Counted from the stretch's first letter, positions 47,801-60,000 are shown. The stretch: DNA of 60,000 nucleotides from Hydractinia symbiolongicarpus (GCF_029227915.1 NC_079878.1:5148001-5208000); one strand, 5' to 3'. The notes: generated by a model not told the origin, from the sequence alone. Numbers and translations are program-made.

Positions 47801-50800
47801 AAATATACACTCTGTCAGTTGTTTCCAGGAGGGACTGCAAAGGGGGGTCTAGAGTGTTTAGAACTTTTGCTTTAGCAACATATATCTTTGCTTAACTAGA
47901 CAATGGCGTTGTGCGGGGATCAAAGCCACAACCTTTCGGCGGGAGTTTAGCGCTTAACTGACTGAGCTACCAATCCCCTGGTAAATGAAAAGAAGGTATT
48001 TCTTATCCTTGATTACGTTATTTTCAGGGAATTGTGCATGGATGGGGAAATTTGGATGAAGATGCTAAACGAATTGAAAATGCAGAAACGTCAAGATTTG
48101 CTGTATGTAATTGTGACTGGGATAAAATCAGTGCTAGTGATTTATTTGGTATAAGCTCTTGGATTCACTCATCTTCTTTATTTGTATTTGGTCACACATA
48201 ACTGTTTACTTTATAATTCTTTTTTTTAGTTCTTTTCAATTCTTTCAAACAGGCAAGTGGCACGGTGAAATCTGTTAAAGTGAGTGACACATTAAATACG
48301 TAATGACTGACTAACGGTTTAAATACATGTGCGGTTGGTCATAATCAAGGATTTTACTTAAAATATATTTTGTCATACACTGCTGCCAGTAGTTTTTATT
48401 TATTGTTTCAATCAACTCCCAATTGAGATAAGAACGTTGATGTGAAAATCTTCAGAGTGTGTTGCTTGTTTTTTCTTCTCACGTAGCAAAAATGTTATTG
48501 TATACAAAAAACACATACTTGCATATGATAACATAGTTTAAGAAACGTTTTTAAAAATTGTTTGGGTCATGTGTGAGATCACCAGGCTATGACATTCTTT
48601 GTTGCCAAGTTTGGTGAACATTTAATTATGGGTACCAACAAGTATTCCTGGAGATGTATATAATGTAGTGGAAAAATCTACTTGCTGATGAGGGCTATTC
48701 AACTACAAAATAGAGTTAATAGAGATATTTGCTTAATTGACAAAATTTTAATGTACAGACCAATAACATTTATCTAATTTGTAGGACCCTTTAAATTATA
48801 AATTTCAAATGAATAATTCACTTTCTTTCTACTACAATAAAACAAATTTTCCATTAACATTGGGATAGCTTTTTTCTAAAGTTTGGGTAAAACTTATATG
48901 CTGTAGCTAGCATCATCAGAATGACAGATCATTATAAAAAAAATTTAGAAAAGGGGGACTGTTAACTCTGAAACCATAAGAAGTAAGGTATTAACATTTG
49001 CTACATGCCGTACCACAAAAACCAGCTTGCTTGCCAAATGTCTATTGGATTTCGGAGACAGTGGATGCCAAAACCCTAGCCACATTAGTATCATATAAAG
49101 TGACTTTTAGGTATATCCGTCAGAATATGGCATTGAAAGGCTACGAGAAGAAGAATTAAAAGGTCCTGAAGAAATGAAACAAACACTTCTGGATGATAAA
49201 GAAGAAAGCAGTGACAAAACTGAAGTATGACAGGTTAATGTTGTTTTTTCGATGTGTTCCTACCTCATATTTGACGCAACTTTAAACAGGAAACTAAATC
49301 TTTTAACCCTTGAATATTCTGAGTAAACTTGTTCATTCTGTTTGTGATGTTTTTGCTACTTGCTTGCATTATGCTTGTGGATAAGTTGTGAAAATAGCAA
49401 TCCCAACGGAAACTGTTGTCTTTGCTTGCATGCTCGCTTTGCCTTAGTTTTCTTCCCGTGGTTGTGAAATCACAAGAATTGTTTATGTTGCAAGAAGATG
49501 AAGAGACAAGTTCTCTGTTTTTAAGTTTAAAGTGAAATTTTTATTTGGATCCCCCACAGTTGTTGCACCCTCTTGTAGTGTGGGGTTATGCATTGTGATA
49601 AACCTCCTGTAAAATGTAAATTTGGTTCGCCTCATAACATGAATGACGCAGTCAGATTAATAAAAGTTTTTCTTTGCTAAGAGATAGTTTTGATCTAGTG
49701 TGTGTTTACTGCTGGTTATTGCGCCCCGCCGAAGGGGCGCACATTTAGTGGACCGCGGGTATATAGTGTTTGGTTTATGTATGGGAGAAGTTTTTTTCTT
49801 ACTCTCAACTTCGCGGGGGAACTTCGGCTCGAACATCCAACCTAGGTTTGATATAACACAACCTGTGTGTTTGGTACCATCAAGACAAAAATAACACTGA
49901 TCGAGCAAAACTTATCTTGTCTCGGTTTCTTTGTTGTCTCTGAAGATTTGACTGCCATAAAAAATATTAATCGAGATTCTTTTGTTATGTTAATTTAAAG
50001 CTTTGTAATATTGTCTCGTTTAATATGCTTAAATGTCACTGCAGCCCACGTGAATTTATCTTCAAGAAAAGGTTTGTTTTTCTTTGTCCAAGTTGTTTCG
50101 AAACTTGTTAACAGTAAGTAGAAGGATTACTTATATTTTATATGAAATTAAACTCAGAACGGTTTATGGCGTTGATCCAAAGGCCGCAATTTATAAATGC
50201 ATCACAATTTAAAGTCAATCAAGAACAGAACATTCCGTGTATGGCCATGACTAAAACTGCTTGCATTTTGTTGGTCTTCCCTTCCCGATGGTCTGGCTTG
50301 TCGTAATAGCTTTAATGATGTAGCTAGGGAGCTAAATACTTATTTTTAAATTCTTGCATTTTATAAGTTAATAGTCGTAAAACTACTCTCACTTGTACTA
50401 CAGCTATCAAGCTAGAACTGCACAAAATAGTGCTTTCATTAGAGTCCCTTTTTTCAGAAGCAACAAAAAACTTTTATCCTGCCCTGTGTAATTTTATCAA
50501 CGAGGGTGCTGATAAGCCACATACACCGTAAAAAGTATAGGCGTTTTGGGTGAGTAAAATAACTTCTAAAGGAACCTTTGTGAGGCTGCTATCATGTATT
50601 CTTGCGGTCAGAATGTTCTCCTTCGTTGCTATCCGATGGAGAACAAAGTGGACTTTTCACGGTCAAACCTTCAAAGTAGCAACCTTACTTAAACAGAATT
50701 TACAAGTAAAACGTCGTTAAAATGTCGCAAAATGGCAAAAATTAAGCAGTATCTAAAACATATTAAAGATTTGACTAAAAAAAAAAGAATTCCTTGAAAA

Positions 50801-53800
50801 ATCCAGTATTGTATTTATGAAGATTTCACCACAAAAACATTAATTACGGCATTTGTACCCCATTTCATAATGGCTGCCCGTGATTGGTTGACACGAATCC
50901 GACCGCAAGAATATATATAAAAAGATATTTGTTGAATCATGAAAAAATATTGTTGTTCATTGCACGGAACAGTCAAGTTGAACTGATAAATTAACCAATA
51001 ACATAACATAGTTAGCCCTTGCAGTACAACTAGACGCTACCCACAGTATGTTACAGGTTTCTTTGTTTTCTTCACTTTTTCATGTTTTTTCTTGAAATTA
51101 TAAATGATGTTGTTGATTTATCAAATCTGACAAATTTATTAATTGAGTGTCTACCCTTTTTTTTATCAACTTGTTCAATTCAATTCGAAAACAATGACCA
51201 ATCAATTTCCTCGATAATAAACAATCAAATTTGTAAAATTCAATAAATCGATTTCAACAAAATAAGTCCTGTATTGTCCACAGGTTTGAAAATCTTGTAT
51301 CGCCTGCTTAATATTATACTTGTTTAACAATGATATCAAAGCCAGCTTGACTAAATTTATATATATATTTTTATTTATATAGTATACCTTTTGTGTATCA
51401 CATGGCATTGATTTGTATCTTTTTAATAAATTCTAACTTTAAATCAGATAAGTAGACAATAATTAAACAACCTAGTATTAATTCAGTTCTGGTAAAATTG
51501 TATTCTTCTTTCCAATTTTAAATATACTTTCTTTTTCAGATCATTTGTTATGAAACCATGCACCATCAGCATTTTCGAAAAATCTTCAACGAGAGAAATT
51601 TTTAAGGATTTTATTGGTAACTTAACAGAGTAATAATTCATTGAAATTGAAATTGTTCAGAAGTTATTATATATATTCGAATCGTGAAGTTCATACATAG
51701 GAATCCTGCATCCTGGAATTTTCGAGATCAGTTATAAAAAAATCCAGTTAAAGTTTTTACTATTGTTTTAGAATATATACTATATATATGTAAAAAAAAA
51801 ATTATTTTTTATTTATCAAGTTGTATTTTACGTTAATTACAATAATAATTGAGAATTAGGATACTTATGATGTGTTTATATACCCCATTGTTCTCCGTTT
51901 TAAAGTCTACTTCAAATTTCAGAATCTTTTAGGCTAATGACGGAAATCTTCAAGTCGCAGGGCTTCTTATTTAAAAATTTTCCCCTGGGCAATAAGCTTA
52001 TTCACAAGCCTCTATGCAATTCCGTACTGCATTTCTATCATATTTGGCGGAAAATGTTTCAGCAGAATAGCTTTCAGACACAATTTGTTATTACAGCACA
52101 AGAATTTTTGGAGATTTGATAAGTCAAAAATGTATGCGTAAGTCTTTTGAACGAATTTTAACCAAAAATCAAAAGCAATGATTACGTGAAATTACACAAC
52201 AAGAAGGCTAGAGGCGTTTAAAGTGTACATATATTTAATCAAGATCTAACTTTATAGATAGAGCCTTAGCTAAATGTGAAAATAACGAAAATAATAAGTT
52301 CTAACACTGCAGTTTTTATAGATTTCAAACGTCCACCAATTTCCATTTTAATTTTAAATCCCGTTCTAAATTTGAATGTTTGAAATCGTTATTAGTAATT
52401 CGGGGCGCATTAGTGGTAACTATGGCTAGTAATTTAATTATGGTAATTTAGGGATCACAATTTCACATGGAAAAGTTACGGGAGTACCAATTGAATCGAA
52501 TGAAATATTATTATGCTGTGGTGGAGTGCGATAGCAAAGGTAGGAGATTTTGTTACAAGGGTATGGCTGTAAAAAAAGTTCTTCTTTTCTCACCTACCAG
52601 CATAATATATTTTTTAATTTTTTTTCAATCAACAAGTTCTACTGTGTAATTAATCAATATTTATAACAGCAAGATAGGGATTCGTGAGAACTTTTCTTAA
52701 GAAATAAAGATCAACTAGAACAAATATATGACAAAAGTTCGAGTATATGTTTATCTTGCAGCAGAACTGATGAATTACATTTACACAGTTACCGCATTTT
52801 GAAATGAACAGATGTTGTTTACACATTCGTGGTATTTTCCTAAAATCTTCAAAAATTTGAAGTTTTAAATCTATGTATGGTAACTTTATTGTTTTTCATT
52901 TAGAAACATCAGCAACAATTTATGAAGAATGTGATGATATGGAGTATGAGATGAGTGGGACGAGAATGGATTTAAGATTTATACCTGACGATATGACGTT
53001 CGACCGAGAACCGAAATCTGTCGCGACATCTATGCCCAACATTAAACACTACCAACCGTCAAGGTTAGTTTCGCTATGGAGGTTTTTCATGAATTCGTGG
53101 AAAGAATAATGTTTGTGAATGATTACTTCGTTATCTTTACGAAAATTAAATCTCACGAACATAAACAAGGGAACATTAAAAAATACGTTAACCTCGGGGT
53201 GCGGGAAGAGGGTCATATAATAACGAACAAGGGGAGAAAGTGTGTATTTTTTTTACGTTTGTTTTCTGAAAGAGATTTCTTCTTCTTCTTTTTTGATTGA
53301 TTGTTTACCGTTTCGCTATATTGTAATGCTTAATTTCAGCAACTAGTGGGTTATAATGATGGCTAAATGTGTATTAAAAATGACCAACTGATCTTTCTTT
53401 TGTGACATTAGCATTATGAGCACATACCTGTCATTCTTTTTGTTAAGGCTTCATTAGGAAGGCAATGAATTTTTCTCAAAGTAGCATTGTGTGCTTGTAT
53501 TTTTGTAAAAAAAAGCGGGGGGAGGGGAGAGAACAAGAGGGAAACAACATCAAAGAATGTTAAAACATGATTCTGAAATTATTCACCTCATCTCCCCCTT
53601 CCCACTTATACTAAATATAGTGATAACGTAAAAAAATCTTTGGAATTTTTCTTAACTTACTCTCATGGAAGACTTATTTAAATGGAACAGAAGTATTTAG
53701 GACATTATTTGTTTGCTTGTTTAGTTTTTTAAACACTGCTTTGCAACAAAGTACTGTACGTTTAACATGGGATGAGACGGATCCGAGGAGACTGGAAAGC

Positions 53801-56800
53801 ACTATGAGAAAATTCACGAAAGAAGATATCGAAAATATGGATTTTAAGGATTACCTTGGTAAGTTAATGATATTGTTTCCCCTTCCTTCATTTTGATTAA
53901 AACTGTGGATTTTAGCGCGCTATTGTGATAAAAGTATACATGTTGGATCCCTCGGATTTGTTCTTATTTAATTTAATAACTCCTTAAAAATAGCAGATAT
54001 AAAATTTCGATGTATTTGGGTACGTAAAAAGGCGCGAAAAAAAGTGGAATAGATATTATGTAATACATACGCATCAGAATTTTTTGATAAATGTATTGTA
54101 ACAATTTGTTTTGTTTTTTAGCATCATCGTCTGGCGAAGAAGAAAATGATGCAGAAAATGACGATGTAGGAAAAACAGAGGATAAAGAGGCTGTAAACGA
54201 AGTTGGTTCAAACTCCGACGATGATGATGACGATCAAGAAATGCGAATTAAGAAATACAGGGTAGGAAAATTTATTTTATTTCAAATTACAAGCTCAAGC
54301 TTGCCCTGGAATTAAAAGCTAAGCTTTTGGCACTTCCGGTTTTAAGCGTTTTAATTCCGTGTGTTCACTGTTCACGGGTGTTGTTTTATTTGCAATGAAA
54401 GCCTAATCTTATAACGTTCTTGCAAATTGAGTGTGAGTTGCCAACTTTGTTTGTTTGTTTCTTTATTCGTGTAGCTTCTTATGAAAGAGATCGAAGAAAA
54501 GGAAACAAAGGAGGAGGGTGAAGCAGAAGGCGACGGTGGAAACATGCAAGTCACGTGGACACCAGGTTTAAGTGAACTTACTGAAAGTATTATTGATAAA
54601 AAGGACAATGAATTAAAGAAAAAAGAGAAAAAAAATAAACGAATAGAAGATGAATCAGATCCTGATAAGAATGTCATGAGTGACGATGATATTGACAGTG
54701 ACAATGTTGACAGTAACGATAATAATGACGGTGGTGAGAAAGATATCGGATTTGATGACCCTTTCTTTAAAACTGCCGAAAGTGATATAAAAAAGAAGAG
54801 AAAGAAAAAGAAGAATAAGAATAAAATGAAGTACTTTGAAGAAAATATGACTGAAGAGGAAAAAAAGAACAAGGTAGGTTTGCCCATGCAAAGTTATGCC
54901 ACATACCTTTTTTACAGGCCTGCAGAGGTCTGCTATCGTGCTCAAAAAGAGAGTGCGAATTCCCGATTACACATGAATTTCAGTGTCTTTTGTAAATCTT
55001 CTAACTGAAAATTTTTAAAATCTGTGTGAGAGTTGAAACCATGCCACTGGTGAACACTTTTGAAGCAAAGAGAAAAAAGTTTTTATGTTTTTCGCATTTT
55101 TTTCTCTCCCTAGAAAGAGTTAGAGTTGCTACTCCTGGACGAAACAGAAGACAAACAGCATTTCAACCTGAAGTCAATTCTCGAGCAAGAAAAGCTGAAA
55201 AAGTCTAAGAGGAAGAGAACGAAAGGAAAGCAATTAGAGGAGGATCATTTCGAAGTTAATGTGAAGGATTCCCGCTTCAACGCATTGTACTCATCGCACT
55301 TGTATGCTATCGATCCTTCTGAACCGAACTTCAAGTAAGGTCATTGTCAGGTGTTTAACTGTATCGTGTTTTAAGGTTCACTTTATCTTGTAAAACGTCG
55401 GTTCAGGTCGCACGCATCGAAGTCCCAAAATTGCGCAATATTTTGGAGCGCTTTTGTTTGCACTGTTCTTTTCAAAAGTCATTTCAAATTTTTATGTTCG
55501 CCGAAAACGCTACAGTGTATAGTAACTAAATTTCATTATTGAGTTTGCTTGAATCACCGCCATTTTTAGTTTGTACGCGCATTTCTGATTCCATTGAACA
55601 TTGTGCCCTTCGGACGCACGACCGCACGGCGCTAAGTACAGCCCCGTTTGCGATCAAAGTGGACTTTCGTATATATTTATACTATCGTTTTCTAAATGTT
55701 AAGAGATGGTGACTCTTCTAAAACTAAGCATAGTTGTCAAGGTCAAACTGTAAACTTTCGTACAGGTCAACGTTTTTCTCAATTGACATTAAGTTGTTGA
55801 CTTTTAGATGTTCTTAAAAGAAGAAATTTTCGCGGGACTTATTTTTGCGAATTACTCTAAAAAGTCGTTTTTACGGAACTGAATTTTGTGAATAGGGTCC
55901 AAAATCGCAAAAATAAGTTCCGAAAGATTGTCTGGACTTTAGGTATACGTCTCACAAAAAAGAGTTAGGAAACACTAATTTTTTTAAAGCAAACATTGGA
56001 TTTGGGGAGTGGTAAATTTTCACTCTATTTTACAGTATGAATTTCTTGCTCCGTTTGGATGTTGCTTCGATTTGTGATATTACAAATTCTGTTTTTATTT
56101 AGAAAAACAAAAGCCACAGAAGCTATTCTGAAAGAAACACAAAGGAGAAGAGCGGAAGATGCTAAAGAAAACAAAAGTAAGTTTGTTTTTTGGATCGTGA
56201 AACTTTAGATCACATTTTTGATGTGACTACCACCTGTTTTTTGTTTTCAATTTTTTGTTTGTTGTTTAAACAATGTAAATTTAAAGTTAATGTATCAGCA
56301 TTTCATATCAAGTTTACATTGTCAAACTAAACACAGTTGGCCTGATAACGAATGTAAAGTTATCTGAAGATACTTCGCATAAAACATTTTCTAAGGCAAG
56401 AAATGCTGCGAATGTATTTTCTTTTAAACTTCCGCGCTCATTAAAGCCGTATACGAAGAGAAGCCTACACTATAGAAATATTAGCTGTCTCCTCTCAATG
56501 TTTTGTATATATATATATACGAACATGTGTAAAAATTCTTGTTTTTTATGTAAACATAGATATACTATTTATCTAGAGAACGTTATCTTCTTTTTCTAGA
56601 TAATTCAAAAAACATTACATTAGAAAGTTCACCCGTCACGTCTAGGTATGTTCACCTGAAACACCAAAACTAAAGTAGTTTAATTTCCTTTACTACTTAA
56701 TAACTTTCACATATTCACTTTTTTAGTTTATCGGCTCTCGTAAAATCTGTCAAATCCAAGACACAGTCACATAAATTGTCAAGAAAACAGAAGAAAGTAA

Positions 56801-56805
56801 AGTAG
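44821..56805 (+). CDS. ESF1: ESF1 nucleolar pre-rRNA processing protein (18 exons, complete)
   Basis: Exons: 44821-44871, 45040-45121, 45784-45891, 46031-46052, 46316-46395, 47590-47717, 48028-48148, 48230-48279, 49111-49224, 52452-52539, 52904-53063, 53725-53858, 54122-54261, 54475-54873, 55114-55334, 56103-56176, 56600-56645, 56727-56805 (TAG). All phases close, giving 698 residues (human about 850). ESF1 family text: [13 protein letters not shown] at the start, [23 protein letters not shown] (about 159), [54 protein letters not shown], acidic/Lys tracts, [20 protein letters not shown] (about 611) and a Lys-rich C-terminus. ESF1 is an SSU-processome factor needed for 18S rRNA. The exon at 47590-47717 uses a poor donor (GTTTTT). 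The introns carry a hairpin, a MITE and a SINE. Confidence 0.96.
46119..46160. repeat. Short direct repeat beside the perfect hairpin
   Basis: A box containing ATCAAGACAACCAATAAC occurs at about 46119-46137 and again at 46142-46160 in the same ESF1 intron as the hairpin, consistent with local replication slippage or template switching. Confidence 0.8.
46188..46246. repeat. Perfect 28-bp inverted repeat with 3-nt loop in an ESF1 intron
   Basis: The arms 46188-46215 and 46219-46246 are fully complementary, with ATA between them. The intron lies between the 22-nt exon 46031-46052 and exon 46316-46395, only 69 nt before the latter. The stem is long and mismatch-free and is not part of a longer transposon-like structure. 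Confidence 0.93.
46736..46975. mobile_element. Fold-back MITE with about 90-bp terminal inverted repeats
   Basis: The left arm (about 46736-46826) and right arm (about 46892-46975) are near-identical inverted copies, both starting TTACTGTGGAAAGTTTAT and containing TAGTTTAGTAGGCGACGTTT and CCCATCATCGGGCAAAG. The centre is a unique stretch of about 65 bp. There is no coding capacity, and the target duplication is unclear. It sits in the ESF1 intron 46396-47589. Confidence 0.85.
47775..47985 (-). mobile_element. tRNA-derived SINE with a different head
   Basis: Minus-strand head GGGGATTGGTAGCTCAGTCAG is a textbook tRNA A-box region and GTGGCTTTGATCCCCGC a diverged B box. The tail, TCCTGGAAACAACTGACAGAG then GTATATTTCC and GAGGCTAACC, is homologous to the tails of the copies at 38860 and 44426. 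It lies in the ESF1 intron 47718-48027. Confidence 0.7.
49705..49900. repeat. Dispersed-element candidate with GC-rich hairpin
   Basis: In the 3.2-kb ESF1 intron 49225-52451, TGCGCCCC (49720-49727) pairs perfectly with GGGGCGCA (49734-49741), followed by a GC-richer stretch that contrasts with its AT-rich surroundings. It ends near GTTCGAGCC-like text on the minus strand, which hints at a SINE or Helitron relic. The remainder of the intron shows no exon. Confidence 0.35.
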
Positions 56806-56946
56806 CTTGTATAGAAGTAAAAATGTGCTCCCTGGTGGAGAGAGGAATATATAAAATTTTACCATTTAATACGCTCCTGGTCATTTTCCTCTCTATCGAA
56901 GTAAGGCCTGCTACAACCTCGTTCCCAGCACTTTATCAGCTTGTTT

Positions 56947-56952
56947 AATAAA
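56947..56952 (+). terminator. Polyadenylation signal candidate for ESF1
   Basis: AATAAA lies 141 nt after the stop codon. It follows an AACCTCGTTCCCAG box of the dispersed repeat, so the 3' UTR end may derive from repeat sequence. Confidence 0.5.
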
Positions 56953-56959
56953 AGGAAAT

Positions 56960-58920
56960 GCTTCCCTTAAAATAGCTTTATCCATTCTGTCAACGACCAC
57001 GAGGAAGAATACTTGATTGCACGACTTTTTTTTTTTTTTTTTAAGAAACGTTATATAAAAATGCGAAATATACAAGTGACCAAACAATTGAAAGCGAGCG
57101 AAAAAAAACCTTGTCCGCAGTAGCCTGTTTTATAAAATCTTTCGGGCGGGGGCTAATTGTAAATGTGGGGTACTGTGTGGGGAAGTATTTCCGGTTTATG
57201 TGCCCTCCTTTGCCGCTGACTAGTTTTGCAGATGAAAACTGTCCCATTAAATTCAGGCTAATTGATTTTTATTAGCGATAATTTCACATGTATCCCTGGC
57301 AAGGTTCTTAAGTCGAATTTTCTCCTTATAAAGTTGTCTTTACAATGATCAAAAAACGAAGCTATAGCTATGTAAGAGTTTCATTACACCACATACAATG
57401 TACATCCTTTAGGAATCGCACCGTGCAACATTGCCCATCTTGTCGTAAAGGTGGGTTTGCAGTCATTTTTCGTAGTCACTCCAATAAGAAGAATACGAAA
57501 AATCTAATCGTTGCAAATATAAGAATGCAGTTACGTTTACGTATTATTTCGAACCTTAGACTCCATCTATTCATTTCCTATATTACGAAAAACTATCAGG
57601 TAACAGATAGCAGGCAACTAGTGCATACACTGAATTCAAATAAAAATTTTTCCGTCTTTTTATACAGTTTGCTTGTGGTGTATCTCTAACTAATAAATTC
57701 AGTTGTAATTATCAAGTTTACCAATCCAAATATCAATTTTGCTAATGTAATAATCTAAATTTTTGTGACGTCATTGCTTTATTGTCTCGCTTTTGGTTTT
57801 CAATTTTGAGATAATGAATCATAGGAACACTCAGTGGTAAACGTATTTTGGGGAAAAACTTTCGCGAAAATGACGAAAAATCGCGAAATGGTTTCTGACC
57901 GCGAAAGTTTGTGCCCAGCGAAACTTAACTTTTTTTTAGCTTGCGATACGTTAATGATTAGAAATTAGCTCCATGTACAAATGAGAACCCTACAATAGAA
58001 TAAATTGGTTAGCCTTCGTTTCGCAATAGGCTATAATTCAGTCGTAGATCGATAAGCAATAAACTCAGCTTCGTTTAACATCGGTCTCACAGTTCCATAG
58101 CTGCATAGCTATCTTGTGTGTAACTATAACCTAATAAAATAATGCTGTATTTACATGTACTTAAAGTATTAAAAAATGTTATTTTTATAAGAAGTTAAGC
58201 ACAAAACATCCATAACCTGATACATGAAACTATACACGGTTAGTTCGGGATAACATCAATACTGAAATTTGTCTCAATTATCAAATTTTTGAGATAACCA
58301 CGGGGGAATCATCACCTTGAAACGTAATTTTTGTTAGCTCGCGAGACCCTTCTGATGACGATTCAGAATGGTTTTCAGTCTAACTAGGTAGCAAAAAATA
58401 AATGAAAAGATTAGGGATAGTTCAACAAAACTAATTACATTTCAAGGAAATCAAATTAAACTCGTAAAATTATTTGCAAATAGGGATAACACATTAGTTT
58501 TTCTGCTGATAAATTTTTCGAAAAAATCTATTTTCAAATTCCAAATACGGTTTGTTAGGTGATTTTAAACTCAAGGGTTTCCTGATTAAATATTCAGCTT
58601 GAATAACTACCTCCTAGAATTAATTGTGGCACCTGCTATGCAGAAGATGTACCTTGGTCAAAGTTATGAGTACACGTGACACAGTTCAAAAATTAAGATG
58701 TTTTTGTGTTAATGTTTACACAAGGCTTAGATTTGTTTTTTTTTTGGTTATTTTTATTTGTGAAAGAATTTTATCAGGTACACTGTTGTGGTAATTTGAA
58801 ATTGTTTAATTTTTTATGTAATAGTTACTGCACTAAAGATGGAATGCATTATTCGTTGTCATCAGTAACAGAATTACAGTGTTTTAAAGAAAATTTAAAA
58901 CCATTTAAATTTATTATATA
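56960..58920. other. Gene-free stretch 3' of ESF1
   Basis: No supported exon. It contains a poly-T tract (57027-57042) and TTTCGCGAAAATGACGAAAA-type repeat text (about 57860-57930). The frames at 57041-57247 and 57345-57689 are not recognisable. Confidence 0.4.
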
Positions 58921-58923
58921 TGT

Positions 58924-59421
58924 ATGGATGCGTATAAAATACCTTATTGCAAGTTTCTTTTTCCAACTTCCAACTTCACATTTCGTTTATTCTTGGTAAC
59001 AACAAAACCAATGACCGTTGTCCGTCTAATCGATTGTCATCACCAATATCCTCACTGCAAACGGTATGGGTGTATCCAAAGGAGTGCAACTTCTGTTCAA
59101 AATACAGGGTACAATTTACAAATGAAAAAAAGTAGGAGCCCTACAAAATTACCACTTATAATACCAAATGTAAAATATAAGAATTGGTGCAAGAGGCAAA
59201 GACAACTTCATGCTGCACTTGAAGAGAGTTCAAGGTCGACAAGTACTGTTATCAGAATTTCTGGGTATGTTGTGTGTCCTCGTTCAAACGAAAAAAATGA
59301 TATTGGAAAGACAACAACAGAAAGAAAATTCGATTCGGGAAAGTTTGGTGAAGTCAAAGAGTTTGCGAATAATGAAATTTTTGGTCCAGGATCGGTTCTA
59401 TTCAAAGCAAGCTTCAAGTAA
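58924..59421 (+). pseudogene. Unrecognised 165-residue open frame, probably part of the decayed element to its right
   Basis: The frame contains NVKYKNWCKRQRQLHAAL and then SGYVVCPRSNEKND. An overlapping second frame (59210-59452) also looks coding-like, suggesting a frameshift. I do not recognise a domain. Its position immediately before the SGDT-family remnant suggests it is the degraded N-terminal part of the same copy. Confidence 0.35.
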
Positions 59422-59459
59422 TATGCATAATTCACGTTGTATGATACAATAAAACATAC

Positions 59460-59966
59460 TTGATCAAGTTTATCTTCGACTACGTAATAGATAGAAGAGA
59501 ACCTGTCACTATATTATTGGAAAAAGAGGACATTCTCTCAGGAGACAGCGAATTATACATAGTTAGTCTGAATGACCAGATGAGAAGCAATCAGGAAATA
59601 GCTAACACAAAAGTAATTCTGTATGCTCTTATAATAGTCATACAACATTCTTCTTTTCATGTAATCATTCGAAATCCATCTGGGGATACATAAATCATTA
59701 TTCTAGCCCTTGAATCTTCCACCGCGACAAGGTCTACATGGAATGGTTCCAGCTCTATTTCGGAAAGAAAAAAGTCGTTGCTGATCTGCCATGAAGAGGA
59801 ATGGCCTATTTTCAAATGCATTCGCTGAGCTTGAAAGTGATCGAAATTTATGGGATGAAGGCGCTGCAGTGTTAGAACATGTATGTGCATTATATGGAAA
59901 AATTCAGTGGATGCAACAGGATTTGAAATGTTTACAAAAAAGCAGACGGGAGAAAATAATTAAATA
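59460..59966 (+). pseudogene. Decayed copy of a multicopy invertebrate protein family (SGDTDI-type)
   Basis: One frame gives NQEIANTKVILYALIIVIQ and FHVIIRNPSGDT, then a stop (59691-59693), then IIILALESS in the same frame. After a frameshift comes ALFRKEKSRC, a stop, then AMKRNGLFSNAFAELESDRN and VLEHVCALYGK, ending TAA near 59966. This resembles a repetitive, formally unnamed protein family of cnidarian and other invertebrate genomes with EADTK..LHA, SGDTDI..LAL, FFRKGK and EEFVCxLYG landmarks. The segment between SGDT-II and FRKEK is shortened. Stops and frameshifts mark it as dead. Recognition is from memory of the family pattern. Confidence 0.45.
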
Positions 59967-60000
59967 AATCCTTCAATTTTTCAACATGTTCAACTTCTCT

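Noticed and set aside
57041-57247. 68-residue minus-strand open frame
   Set aside because: It begins in a GC-richer patch but shows no domain and runs into a poly-T tract; more likely a repeat fragment.

Overview
This is an AT-rich, intron-dense metazoan nuclear window. My best guess is a cnidarian, perhaps a hydrozoan. The basis is animal-type orthologues with GT-AG introns, a heavy load of LINE, SINE, Helitron and MITE remnants, and no bacterial gene organisation. The phylum is an inference; the animal assignment is secure.

Layout, left to right. (1) 362-14891, plus strand: the last 12 exons of a very large, unfamiliar extracellular-type protein, with 2195 residues visible and the 5' end outside the window. 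It carries one 8-cysteine WSC domain, a Ser-Gly/acidic stretch typical of glycosaminoglycan attachment, a Thr/Ser mucin-like block, a coiled coil and roughly 40 dibasic sites. (2) About 14.9-19 kb: repeat-rich spacer with short non-autonomous Helitrons. (3) 19652-20950, plus: SRFBP1/BUD22-like, coding region uninterrupted. (4) 23206-25824, minus: five-exon calmodulin-like gene with an unusual basic N-terminal extension and a degraded third EF-hand. (5) 33726-35994, minus: complete MAD2L1 spindle-checkpoint gene, six exons and 205 residues, including a 16-nt microexon. (6) 36-44.6 kb: transposon graveyard with LINEs (one nested in another), a copia-type RNase H remnant and tRNA-derived SINEs. 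(7) 44821-56805, plus: complete ESF1 pre-rRNA processing gene, 18 exons and 698 residues, with a perfect 28-bp hairpin, a fold-back MITE and a SINE in its introns. (8) About 58.9-60 kb: decayed coding sequence from a multicopy family.

The genes do not form an operon. SRFBP1/BUD22 and ESF1 both act in nucleolar small-subunit rRNA maturation, MAD2L1 in the spindle checkpoint, and the EF-hand protein in calcium signalling. All exon models were built by hand from splice sites, reading phase and family resemblance; for ESF1, MAD2L1 and the EF-hand gene every junction keeps the frame. The least understood and most interesting object is the multi-dibasic WSC protein.
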